A DNA stretch of 64,000 nt from the NCBI RefSeq assembly GCF_900102895.1, contig NZ_FNGD01000018.1, positions 1 through 64,000 on the forward strand. Direction: 5' to 3'. Position numbers and translations under genes: made by a program. The notes beneath the pieces are model-generated. The model worked only from the letters and a program-made list of their open reading frames with translations, had not been told where the DNA came from and ran no database searches. Within the stretch, counting starts at the first letter, position 1; the number at the start of each line of letters is the position of its first letter. This DNA is from Arthrobacter sp. ov407 (GTDB taxonomy: Bacteria; Actinomycetota; Actinomycetes; Actinomycetales; Micrococcaceae). Shown here one piece after another: positions 25,911-33,822 of this stretch.

Positions 25911-26522
25911 TCAGGCGGCGGCCAGCAGCTGCGGAGGTCCGCGCCGGCTCGGCAAGCGACGGCCAACCCGGACCTTGGGGCGGGCCACGCTGACCGTGCA
26001 AGGGCCGGGGACACGCATCGGTACGACGGCGCAGGGCCGGGGCACCTGCACGAGGGGTCGCAGCCAGGAGGCCAGTGCGGACAGGGCCCGCTCGCCGCGG
26101 GCGAGCAGCAATGCCGTGCCGAGGGTCGTCACCGCGTGGGCGGCGAACATGGCCCCGTCCATGGCGGCCGCGGAAGCCCCCATGGACGGGTCGACCATCT
26201 CCGGAGCAATCGCAGCCGCCGCATGGCCCGGATGGTTGGTGGCCATGCGTGCGGGCCCGTTCACGGGCGCCGAGATGGACAGTGCGCCGAACGACCAGTG
26301 AAGCCACATTTGCCCCACGCCGAGGAGGCCGGCCAGGGCGGGAAAGGACAGGCGGAAGCGGGTCAGGACCGCCACCGGGATCATTGCCACGGCACACAGC
26401 GCCGTCACGATCGCGGGCTCGGGCAGCCGTCCGCCGCCGGCCAGGTGGCCGCCGGCCGCCAGCGCCACGATGATGGATCCAATCAACCCGGTGCGGAACA
26501 GCCGGAAGGAAGCGCGCGTCAT
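25911..26522 (-). CDS. Membrane protein with Met/His-rich loop, YcnI partner
   Basis: 203 residues, not a named family I recognise with certainty. Four or so hydrophobic segments are visible, with a Met/His-rich stretch between about 92 and 127 (ARMATNHPGH, PEMVDPSMG, MDGAMFAAH) that looks like a periplasm-side copper site. The C-terminal tail is basic and Pro-rich (PRPCAVVPMRVPGPCTV) with two Cys. AAAGGA precedes the ATG. It is directly upstream of the YcnI gene on the same strand, which supports a shared role in copper handling. Confidence 0.65.
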   Translation of the reverse strand: MTRASFRLFRTGLIGSIIVALAAGGHLAGGGRLPEPAIVTALCAVAMIPVAVLTRFRLSFPALAGLLGVGQMWLHWSFGALSISAPVNGPARMATNHPGHAAAAIAPEMVDPSMGASAAAMDGAMFAAHAVTTLGTALLLARGERALSALASWLRPLVQVPRPCAVVPMRVPGPCTVSVARPKVRVGRRLPSRRGPPQLLAAA

Positions 26523-26661
26523 CGTGAGCTGTCCTTTCCGGATTCCCTGGGCGGGCGGGGCGGTTTTCTTGGGTTCCTTAAATCCTACGGGCCATTGCGC
26601 ACCGCCGCGCGCCACCTGACAGAAGCCGTCCGCTCTGTGACGGCGGCATAGATCCCCAATC

Positions 26662-26704
26662 AGGGGTGCGGCGCAGCAGCCCATGCCAGCTGCGCCGCAC
26701 CCCT
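26662..26704. terminator. 16-bp perfect hairpin between divergent genes
   Basis: AGGGGTGCGGCGCAGC (26662-26677) and GCTGCGCCGCACCCCT (26689-26704) pair fully around an 11-nt loop. It lies between two divergent starts, so it terminates neither known gene; it may insulate the hipBA promoter or end a small RNA. Confidence 0.6.
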
Positions 26705-26711
26705 CGCCGCC

Positions 26712-26795
26712 GGTACGAACGTGCCGGAATGACGCTGTGCAGACGCGTTTGTTCGTTCTATACTGAAAATGCCGGCAAAACGGCACGTTCGTACC
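26712..26795 (+). promoter_or_regulatory. hipBA promoter with two HipB operators
   Basis: GGTACGAACGTGCCG (26712-26726) and CGGCACGTTCGTACC (26781-26795) are perfect 15-bp inverted copies. Each is itself a near-palindrome of the form GGYACGWWCGTRCC, so they read as two dimer sites 69 bp apart. A TATACT -10-like box (26759-26764) lies between them, so loop-type autorepression is plausible. Confidence 0.75.
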
Positions 26796-26843
26796 TACGA
26801 GGCCAGGTCTATTGGACGTATCTTGATCGACGGGGAGGCGGCC

Positions 26844-27128
26844 ATGGGGAACTCGTTTCCGGACGAACTCGCTGACGAGGCCCGGGCCCGGCGCGGGTCG
26901 CTCCGGCTGAGCCAGCGTGAGCTGGCCGAACTGGCCGGAGTCTCGGAGCGCTTCGTCCGGTTCGTCGAGCAGGGCAAACGCACGGTGCAGCTGGATTCCC
27001 TGCTGGCGCTCCTGGACACGCTGGGGCTGGAGCTCCGCGTCCAGACCCGGACCAGCGCCGCAGCCCGAGCCCTCGCCGGCCCGCGGGCCGGCAGCGAACT
27101 GCGGGACGGCCCGGAAGCCCGGCCATGA
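26844..27128 (+). CDS. hipB: HipB-type antitoxin
   Basis: 94-residue XRE-type antitoxin. The helix-turn-helix spans about 17-60 (LRLSQRELAELAGVSERFVR then QGKRTVQLDSLLALLDTLGL), close to HipB of E. coli. The ATG at 26844 has a strong GGGAGG upstream; a longer in-frame start at 26769 lies between the two operators and is less likely. The stop overlaps the hipA start (ATGA). It binds HipA and represses the operon through the flanking operators. Confidence 0.9.
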   Translation: MGNSFPDELADEARARRGSLRLSQRELAELAGVSERFVRFVEQGKRTVQLDSLLALLDTLGLELRVQTRTSAAARALAGPRAGSELRDGPEARP

Positions 27129-28393
27129 GGCACCGCATCGCGGATATCTACAAGGCTGGCGTGCTGGCGGCGCGGCTGGAACGGCACGACGGCGGCACCA
27201 GGTTCAGTTACTTGCCGGCTTATCTAGCATCCGGGGGCCCCGCCGTCGCGAGCTCCCTGCCGCTGACTCCGGACCCCGTGCTGTCCGCGGCGGGGGCAGC
27301 CCCGCCGTACTTCACCGGGCTCCTGCCGGAGGGAAGGCGGCTGAATGCATTGCGCCGCTCCATCAAGACCAGCGTGGACGATGAGCTGTCCTTGCTCATC
27401 GCGGCCGGCGCCAACCCCGTGGGTGACGTCCAAATCGTTGGCCATGGCGAGAAGCTGGACCCGGACGAGCACGCCGTCGAGCTTGACCCCGGCACGCCCC
27501 TGGATTTCGAGGCCCTGCTGGGAGACTCCGGGCTGATCGACCCGGTGGCGCTAGCCGGCGTGCAGGACAAGCTGTCCGCAGGCATGATCTCCATGCCGGT
27601 GGCCAGCGCCGGCCGGAGGTACATCCTCAAACTCAACGCGCCCGAGTTCCCGCACGTCGTCGAAAACGAATTCCTGATGTTCCGGTATGCGGAGCGGCTG
27701 CGGATTCCCTTGAGCCGGGTCCAGCTGATCCGCGATGTCGTCGGCCGGCCGGGGTTGCTCGTGGAGCGCTTCGACCGGGTGCCTGTTTCCGGGGTGCCTG
27801 TTTCCGGTATGTCCGGGCCCGAGGCGGCGGCCGCGTCGCCGCGGGCGGTGCAGCGGCTGGCCGTCGAGGACGGGGCACAGGTGCTGGGGCTCTACCCTGC
27901 GGACAAGTACAACGTGGGATACGGGCAGGTGTGCCATGCGCTTGCGGCGTATTGCGCGGCGCCGCTACCCGCCCTGCGGAATTTGGCTCTCCAGGCGGCA
28001 TTTGCGTGGCTGACGGGCAACGGTGACCTGCACGCGAAGAACGTTTCCATGGTGCAGCAGCCCGCCGGGGAGTGGTCCATCGCGCCGGTCTACGACATTC
28101 CCTCAACTGTGGTCTACGGGGACAAGACGCTGGCCCTGACCCTGGACGGCAAGCGGACTGGTATCTCCCGGAAGCACTTCCTGGGCTGGGCCGCGGGGAT
28201 GGGACTGTCTGAGCGTGCCGCCGTCCAGGTGCTGGAGCTGGCGCTGAGGGCGTCGGCGCCGCTGCTGACGGACCTTCAGGCGGGCACGGCGTTCCGCTCC
28301 ATGACCGACGACGGCGACTCGCCGTTTTCGGCGCTTGTCACCCGCGACTGGGCCAAGGAACTCAAGCACCGGCGCAGGCTGCTGATGGGGTGA
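27125..28393 (+). CDS. hipA: HipA-type serine/threonine kinase toxin
   Basis: 422 residues of the HipA family. The N-terminal coupling domain includes PPYFTGLLPEGRRLNALRRS. The kinase domain has ILKLNAPEFPHVVENEFLMF (ATP-lysine region) and the catalytic loop NGDLHAKN (299-306, Asp301 and Asn306), then APVYDIPST as the metal-binding segment. All catalytic residues are present. In E. coli the target is GltX; here the target is unknown, though a paralogous glutamyl enzyme, gluQ, lies in the same window. Translationally coupled to hipB. Confidence 0.92.
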   Translation: MRHRIADIYKAGVLAARLERHDGGTRFSYLPAYLASGGPAVASSLPLTPDPVLSAAGAAPPYFTGLLPEGRRLNALRRSIKTSVDDELSLLIAAGANPVGDVQIVGHGEKLDPDEHAVELDPGTPLDFEALLGDSGLIDPVALAGVQDKLSAGMISMPVASAGRRYILKLNAPEFPHVVENEFLMFRYAERLRIPLSRVQLIRDVVGRPGLLVERFDRVPVSGVPVSGMSGPEAAAASPRAVQRLAVEDGAQVLGLYPADKYNVGYGQVCHALAAYCAAPLPALRNLALQAAFAWLTGNGDLHAKNVSMVQQPAGEWSIAPVYDIPSTVVYGDKTLALTLDGKRTGISRKHFLGWAAGMGLSERAAVQVLELALRASAPLLTDLQAGTAFRSMTDDGDSPFSALVTRDWAKELKHRRRLLMG

Positions 28394-28442
28394 GGCCGCC
28401 GGCGTCGGATAGTGCTGGCGTTGGCTGCTGCTGCGTGAAGCC

Positions 28443-29060
28443 TCAGAGGTGTTGGATGCCGGCCCGCTGCATAGCGTCTTTGTAGACTTCAACGTTCTTG
28501 GCGAGGAGCTCTTCTTGCTTGGCCGGAGAGATAGCGAAGGCCCGGCCGCCGAGCGCGGTGGCCTTGTAGATCTTGACGCCATGGTTCTTCAGCGAGGAAT
28601 GGTAGGTCTTCTCGAAGAGCGTCAGGAAGGAGTGGGCGTCCGCGCCGTGGGCAATAACGGCCGAGACGCGCTTGTTGATCTTGAGGAACTGGCGGAAGGG
28701 CCGCAGGCCGTCCGTCTTTTCCTGGACGTTCAGGGCCGAGGAAGCGTCAGGATCGCGGATCCACGGATAGGCGTTCCACGGCATCACATAGCGGGGATCC
28801 AGCTCTGCGGCCTCGTAGATAGAGGTGGCGCGGCGGGCGGCCTCGTCGTCGTTGAAGTGCGAAACAAAGCCCGATTCCGTGCCCTTGCCGGGGCTGATAT
28901 GCAGGCTGACGATCCGGCATTCGTCCTCATCATGGATGGGGTCGATGTACGGGACCACGGATCCAGGCTTCTTTTCCATGAGTTCGTCGCACAGCTGCGT
29001 CACGGCGGCGATGTTCGGCTCCTGCAGCAGGGTCTTTTTTTCGTCCCAGTCAATCGTCAC
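28443..29060 (-). CDS. Uracil-DNA-glycosylase-superfamily-like protein
   Basis: 205 residues. The segment VSLHISPGKGTESGFVSHFN (51-70) resembles the 'LxxDPG...SGFxSxxN' core of the UDG superfamily, and MPWNAYPW (93-100) fits the following conserved block. The nucleophile Asp/His motifs of canonical UDG are altered (IS-PG in place of DPG), so catalysis is not assured. It is monocistronic, convergent with hipA. Base composition is slightly less GC-rich than its neighbours. Alternative: a related non-catalytic DNA-binding protein. Confidence 0.6.
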   Translation of the reverse strand: MTIDWDEKKTLLQEPNIAAVTQLCDELMEKKPGSVVPYIDPIHDEDECRIVSLHISPGKGTESGFVSHFNDDEAARRATSIYEAAELDPRYVMPWNAYPWIRDPDASSALNVQEKTDGLRPFRQFLKINKRVSAVIAHGADAHSFLTLFEKTYHSSLKNHGVKIYKATALGGRAFAISPAKQEELLAKNVEVYKDAMQRAGIQHL

Positions 29061-29253
29061 GATTTCTCCCTCAGCACTTGGCGTCCAGAATCAGGCGGCT
29101 TCCTCCACTCTACGCTTTCGCGGCAGGGGGTGTTTCGGCCGGGGCCCTTGTGGCCGGGTCTTCATGGTGGGGGTCGTCACGATGGGCCTTCATAACGGAG
29201 CCGGTGGCTCTCGGCCTCTGGTGATGGCCATGAGGCGGGCGTAGGCTTAAATC

Positions 29254-29373
29254 GCCTGCAGGTAACCATCTGATGACGCCGGGTTGTTCGGGACATTGAA
29301 GTGTCCGAGCCATCTCATAGCGAGATCGCGAAGGTACCTGCAGGCCTGACGTCAGGCTCCCACCCGAGGTGGG
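29254..29373. other. hairpin-dense intergenic segment
   Basis: Five nested or serial pairings fall in 120 bp: GCCTGCAGGTAACC (29254-29267) with GGTACCTGCAGGC (29333-29345); GGACA/TGTCC (29291-29295 with 29302-29306); ATCTC/GAGAT (29312-29316 with 29322-29326); palindrome CCTGACGTCAGG (29345-29356); CCCACC-CGA-GGTGGG (29359-29373). No protein of quality spans it. It may be a structured RNA, a small mobile repeat or complex terminators on the minus strand after the HNH gene. Confidence 0.4.
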
Positions 29374-29459
29374 GGAGGTCATTCTGTGACGTCCGCTGGC
29401 GGCGTCACCCAGCAGTCGGTCCACCTGTTGGCCGGCGACCCAAACGCCGCCCTACGCTC

Positions 29460-29573
29460 CACTGCTTCGGCTCAGTCGACGATGTACGGTCCTTCTTTGC
29501 CAACCCGGACTTGCTGGACGCCATGAAGCGTGGCGGGGTCCAGGGCGAGCCGCGGATCGACTTCTTCGAATAG
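29460..29573 (+). pseudogene. C-terminal remnant of a small monooxygenase-like (ABM-type) protein
   Basis: The frame ending at the TAG at 29571-29573 reads SVDDVRSFFANPDLLDAM followed by KRGGVQGEPRIDFFE. This looks like the last ~35 residues of small dimeric antibiotic-biosynthesis-monooxygenase-like proteins, whose C-termini have the pattern ..AFFASPEL..AM..AGV.GEP...F.E. Upstream the frame has no matching sequence, so only the tail survives. It sits between the hairpin-rich segment and the HNH gene. Confidence 0.5.
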
Positions 29574-29614
29574 CGGCCGGGCCCCGGCAGGCGCGCACGG
29601 CAGCCACCTGCTCC

Positions 29615-31183
29615 CTAGGCTGCAGTCGTCTCTTTGAGCCTGCTCTCTTTGAGCCTGCTGCGTTTGAGCGTTTTGGCGTGGCGCCGGAGCTGGCGCCGTT
29701 GGCGGGAGCCGGGCTGGGAGCCCGTTTGGTCCGTGGCTGATGAGCGAAGCGACGACGTGCCGGGCAACACTGTCCCGGGTAGGGGTGGTGCGGTGGAGTG
29801 GTAGGTGTGGCCGGTGGGGGTGGTGAGTTCGATGGTGTGCCGGGGACCGGGCCGGGGATGGGCTGCCCAGCCGGGGGTTTCTTTGGTGTGGTTGCAGGCC
29901 TCGCAGAGTCCGGCGCCGTTGGCCTGAGTGGTTTCTCCTCCGTGGTGCCAGGGGATGATGTGGTCCAGATGCCGGATCGGGGCGTCGCAGTAGGGGGTGC
30001 GGCAGGTGTCGTCCCGGGCCTGGATGAAGCGGCGCAGCCCGGTGGGGAAGATCCGGGTGCGGGAGTCCAGGCCGATGAGGTCGCCGGTGCGCGGGTGGGT
30101 GTAGAGCCGTCGGAGCCAGACACCGAACGCGGTGTCATCCGCTGTCCCGGCTATGCCGCCAAGTTCAGGGGGACCGCCGGTCGCGTCGCCCGATTCCGGG
30201 AATCGGGCGGTGTCTTTAGCCTTGGTGCCGTTGATGAGGGTGCGGGCCCAGCCGGCGGGGACGGTGCCGTAGCCGGGCAGCCGGGCCGGTTCGGAGTCTC
30301 CCTGGAAGAGGGTGCGATCCGTCATGACGAGCTGGATCTCGACCCCGCTGATCCCGGCCGGGGTGCCGGTGGCGCGTTCGACCAGGGTGTCGGCCATCAG
30401 CTGCCCGCGGGAGCGGGGGTCTCCGGTGTTGCGGAGGGTGTCGGCGTGCCGGGTCAGGGCGGTGTAGACGCCCACGCCGGCGCTCATCGGGAGCAGCGCG
30501 GTCAGATAGCACATGGTGTCCGGGGCCGGGCGGAGGCTGATGTGCCGCTCGTTTGCGGCGTGCGCGGCGCGTTCGGTGACGGTGCGCGGGTCGAGCCGGT
30601 ATGCGGCGGCCCGGGCCCGGGCGGTGAGTGAACGGTCACCCACGCCCTGGAGTGTGCCGGTGTCGGCGGCGAGTTCCTCATCGACCGCGCACCGGTCCGC
30701 GGCGGTCAGGCACGCGGTTTCGCGCACGAGCAGGGTGGCGCGCCATTCGTTCAGCTGCCCTGTCTCGAGCGCGGCGAGGGTGTGTGGCATTTCGGTAACG
30801 AGGGCTTTGGCCAGGCCCAGGAGCCGGCCGCCTTTGGCCGGGGATTCGTGCCGGGCGAGGGCGATCTGCGCGCCGACCCCGGCGCCGAGTTTCTCGGCCG
30901 GGACGCCTGCGGCACGCTGCTCGTGGCGCTGGATCAGGTCGAAGGCGACGGCGAGGCAGGCCTGCTCCGCGGCCAGAGCGGATTTCCGGTCTTCCAGTTC
31001 CCGGATCCGATCAATGATCTCGGCGGAGGTCGTTGCCGGCGGGAGGGCGGCCAGCAGGCCCGCCGCGTCCGAGACGGCCGTCTCCACGGTTCCCAGGCCG
31101 GCGGCCGCACCACGCCCGGCGCGACTGAGGCCAGCCTCGCCGTGTCCTGCCGGAGCCATTTCGGGCCCCTGATTGCCGTCCAT
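29615..31183 (-). CDS. DUF222 / HNH endonuclease-domain protein (13E12-like)
   Basis: 522 residues. The DUF222 helical domain covers about 40-370. A C-terminal HNH zinc-finger nuclease has C394/C399 (CRTPYC), D407-H408 (HLDHII), N422 and C427/C430-N431-H432 (CEACNHTK). These proteins are multicopy in Micrococcales and mycobacteria and thought to be DNA nucleases; the biological role is unsettled. The tail ends in RLKESRLKET-type repeats made by a 15-bp exact tandem duplication at 29630-29659. It appears intact and stands alone. Confidence 0.9.
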   Translation of the reverse strand: MDGNQGPEMAPAGHGEAGLSRAGRGAAAGLGTVETAVSDAAGLLAALPPATTSAEIIDRIRELEDRKSALAAEQACLAVAFDLIQRHEQRAAGVPAEKLGAGVGAQIALARHESPAKGGRLLGLAKALVTEMPHTLAALETGQLNEWRATLLVRETACLTAADRCAVDEELAADTGTLQGVGDRSLTARARAAAYRLDPRTVTERAAHAANERHISLRPAPDTMCYLTALLPMSAGVGVYTALTRHADTLRNTGDPRSRGQLMADTLVERATGTPAGISGVEIQLVMTDRTLFQGDSEPARLPGYGTVPAGWARTLINGTKAKDTARFPESGDATGGPPELGGIAGTADDTAFGVWLRRLYTHPRTGDLIGLDSRTRIFPTGLRRFIQARDDTCRTPYCDAPIRHLDHIIPWHHGGETTQANGAGLCEACNHTKETPGWAAHPRPGPRHTIELTTPTGHTYHSTAPPLPGTVLPGTSSLRSSATDQTGSQPGSRQRRQLRRHAKTLKRSRLKESRLKETTAA

Positions 31184-31213
31184 GAATCAAGTCTCCCTTG
31201 GGGGTCAGACATT

Positions 31214-31257
31214 AAAAGGAACAGCCAGAGGAGGCAAAAGGAACAGCCAGAGGAGGC
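31214..31257. repeat. 22-bp perfect tandem duplication
   Basis: AAAAGGAACAGCCAGAGGAG plus GC occurs twice head to tail (31214-31235, 31236-31257), 31 bp upstream of the HNH gene start. The rest of the 328-bp gap to 31511 shows no other feature I can support. Confidence 0.9.
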
Positions 31258-31510
31258 CGGGAGGTTAGCGGAGTTAGTGAGTTTCGTTGACGTATGGGCG
31301 GTGCGGACAGTGCGGGCGGCGCGGAGACCGGGATGCCGTGCGGACGCCAGGATGTGCTGGGTTCCAGACGCAGAGCTGGCGAGGGTGAAAATGTCGGAGT
31401 TCCCCACCGGCTGACAGACCAGAACTCCCTGTCTCAAACACCGGCGCGGGTCCATCATGGGAGAGGGCGTCAGCTCGGCGCCCCAGGCGGTATCGGGTGG
31501 AGGATTGTCT

Positions 31511-33211
31511 ATGAACCAAAGGGAATATATCGCGATGAAGATCGGCTCGCTGCCCTCGGACCGCCGTTCACTACTCAAGGCGGTCGGTGTCGGGGCTGTG
31601 GGCATAGCGGGGATGCCGATGCTGGCCGCCTGCACGACCCAAAGTGCCCCCGCCGGTGCCGGAAGCAGTGACCCTGGCGCCTCCGGTACGCCGTCGGCGT
31701 CGCTGCTTCCGGCGCCTGAACCGCAGGTCAAACCGCTCCTGGACCAACAGAAGGTCAACGATGCCCTGGCCAAGCTCGACGGAATGGTCCAGAGCGCGAT
31801 GGAGAGTACCGGCGTGCCCGGCGTCGCCGTGGCTGTGGTCTACAGAGACCAGATGCTGTACGCCAAGGGCTTCGGCGTGCGGGAGTCGGGCAAGCCCGAA
31901 ACAGTGGACGCGGACACCGTCTTTCAGTTGGCCTCGGTGTCCAAACCCTTGGCCTCCACGGTGGCGGCCGTGGCGGTGGGCCGCAAGGCCATCTCCTGGA
32001 CGGAGCCGGTGATCAACCACAGCCCCGGCTTCGCCCTGAAAGACCCCTACGTCACGCGAAACGCCACGGCTGCCGACCTGTTGTCACATCAGGGCGGTCT
32101 AAAGACAGGGGCGGGGGATCTGCTGGAGGATCTCGGATTCGACCAGTCCTACATTCTCAGCCACCTCAACCAGCAGCCGCTGGACTTCTTCCGCTCGAGC
32201 TACAACTACAGCAACTTCGGCTACACAGCCGGCGCGCTGGCTGTGGCCGACGCCATGAAATTGCCCTGGGCAGACCTCGCCGAAGAAGTCTTGTTCAAGC
32301 CCCTCGGCATGACATCCACGAGCTATCGCCACGCGGACTACCAAAAGGCGTCGAACAGGGCACTGATCCACGTGCCTGCTGGGAACAAGACCTGGGTGGC
32401 CAAATACAGCCGGGACGCCGACGCCGAAGCACCCGCCGGCGGGGCCAGCTCCTCCGTGCACGACCTGGCCCGCTGGATCCGCCTGCAGCTCGCCAACGGC
32501 AGCTTTGAGGGCAAGGAGGTCATCGACCCGGACGCGCTAGGTGTCACGCATGTCCCGCACGCGGTATCGGGCCCTCCCCCGACACCTGCCGCCCGCACCC
32601 GCTTCTACGGCCTGGGCTGGAATGTCTCCTACGACGACCACGCCCGGCTCTCGCTCGGGCACTCTGGAGCCTTCAACCTGGGCGCCGCGACCGCCGTCTC
32701 GCTACTGCCCGGCGAACAGTTGGGCATTGTGGCCCTGACCAACGGCCGGCCGCAGGGCATCCCCGAAGCCATCTGCGCCGCATTCCTTGACACGGCCCAG
32801 AACGGCGCCCCGACAGTGGACTGGTTGGGATTCACCGCGGGCGTTTTCCAGAAGATCGATGAGGCGGAGAAGCCAAAGGTCGATTACTCCAAGACGCCGC
32901 CGCGGGTCGAACCGGCGCGCGGCAACGATTTCTACGTCGGCAGTTATGCGAACTCCTACTACGGCCCGCTCAGCGTCGCGGTGGAGAGCGGCGTGCTGTC
33001 CCTGGAGCTGGGGCCGGCCGGCAGGACCACCAAGTTCGCGCTCAAGCACTTCGACGGCAACACCTTCAGCTTTGAATCCATCGGCGAGAACGCCAACGGA
33101 CTAGCCGGGGCAATCTTCGCGCCCGGCGCGGACGGCGCCGGCGGCACGGCGTCGAGTGTGAGGCTCGATTTCTACGATCAGACCGGACTGGGCACCTTCA
33201 CCCGCGGCTGA
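31511..33211 (+). CDS. Tat-exported serine hydrolase lipoprotein, beta-lactamase class C fold
   Basis: 566 residues. The N-terminus has a twin-Arg motif (R18-R19 in DRRSLLK) and a lipobox LAAC (Cys41), so it is exported folded and lipid-anchored. The catalytic domain (about 85-440) has S142-V-S-K145 (SxxK), Y233-S-N235 (YxN) and H384-S-G386 in place of KTG. A C-terminal beta-domain of the DUF3471 type follows (about 470-566). Roles include D-aminopeptidase, esterase or penicillin-binding activity. The start at 31511 has TGGAGGA upstream; a longer frame from 31457 lacks one. Confidence 0.9.
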   Translation: MNQREYIAMKIGSLPSDRRSLLKAVGVGAVGIAGMPMLAACTTQSAPAGAGSSDPGASGTPSASLLPAPEPQVKPLLDQQKVNDALAKLDGMVQSAMESTGVPGVAVAVVYRDQMLYAKGFGVRESGKPETVDADTVFQLASVSKPLASTVAAVAVGRKAISWTEPVINHSPGFALKDPYVTRNATAADLLSHQGGLKTGAGDLLEDLGFDQSYILSHLNQQPLDFFRSSYNYSNFGYTAGALAVADAMKLPWADLAEEVLFKPLGMTSTSYRHADYQKASNRALIHVPAGNKTWVAKYSRDADAEAPAGGASSSVHDLARWIRLQLANGSFEGKEVIDPDALGVTHVPHAVSGPPPTPAARTRFYGLGWNVSYDDHARLSLGHSGAFNLGAATAVSLLPGEQLGIVALTNGRPQGIPEAICAAFLDTAQNGAPTVDWLGFTAGVFQKIDEAEKPKVDYSKTPPRVEPARGNDFYVGSYANSYYGPLSVAVESGVLSLELGPAGRTTKFALKHFDGNTFSFESIGENANGLAGAIFAPGADGAGGTASSVRLDFYDQTGLGTFTRG

Positions 33212-33275
33212 GCCCGGACTTCCGTGAGCTTCTTCCGTAAGCTTCTAGGGCGAACACCCCCGAGCCAAGGAACCT

Positions 33276-33785
33276 ATGCCGATCAACAAACAGTCACTCA
33301 AGGAAGACGGGTTTACGGGGTTTAGGACTCTCGCCGCACTGGACATCAACCGGATCCCGCAGCGGACCGGGATCTTCGCCGTGCTGCAGCCTGCAGGCTA
33401 TGAGCCGCGGTTTCTGCCCAAGAGCACGGCAGGGGTCTTCAAGAAGAAGGACCCGTCCGTCCCGGAGCCAGCGCTGACTGCCGAGTGGGTTGACGGCGCC
33501 GACGTCGTATATCTCGGGAAAGCGGGTGCCGGCAGCAAGGGCAACCGCGGCCTTCGCCGGCAAATTCAGGAGTTCATCGATTTCGGCAAGGGCAAGCCGC
33601 CGGGCCACTGGGACGGCAGACTCGTCTGGCAGCTCGCCGATCCCGGATCCCTCCTGATTGCCTGGAAGGAGCTGCCAGCGGAGGCAGTCAACGAGGCGGA
33701 GGCCGGATACCACGCACGATTCCGCGATGACTACGGCCGGCTGCCGTTCGCCAACCTCGTCCAGGCCCGCGTGAAGGGCAAATAA
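33276..33785 (+). CDS. GIY-YIG-like nuclease-fold protein
   Basis: 169 residues. TGIFAVL (GIF 32-34) and VVYLGKAG (YLG 79-81) match the two GIY-YIG strands. Arg94/95 in the following helix, H111 in PPGHWDGRLVWQL, Glu140/142 and a terminal Asn160 (LPFAN) align with the catalytic Arg, Tyr/His, Glu and Asn positions of that fold. The GIY tyrosine is Phe, so activity may be changed. An insert of ~40 residues separates the two motifs. It stands alone; a DNA-cleaving role is plausible but unproven. Confidence 0.6.
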   Translation: MPINKQSLKEDGFTGFRTLAALDINRIPQRTGIFAVLQPAGYEPRFLPKSTAGVFKKKDPSVPEPALTAEWVDGADVVYLGKAGAGSKGNRGLRRQIQEFIDFGKGKPPGHWDGRLVWQLADPGSLLIAWKELPAEAVNEAEAGYHARFRDDYGRLPFANLVQARVKGK

Positions 33786-33822
33786 GTGAAGGACAAATAG
33801 GTCAAAGGCAAATCGCAGGCAG

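Noticed and set aside
29254..29373. HEARO/omega-RNA linked to the HNH gene
   Set aside because: The neighbouring nuclease is a DUF222-type HNH protein, not IscB, so that class of RNA is not expected; kept only as an unnamed structured segment.
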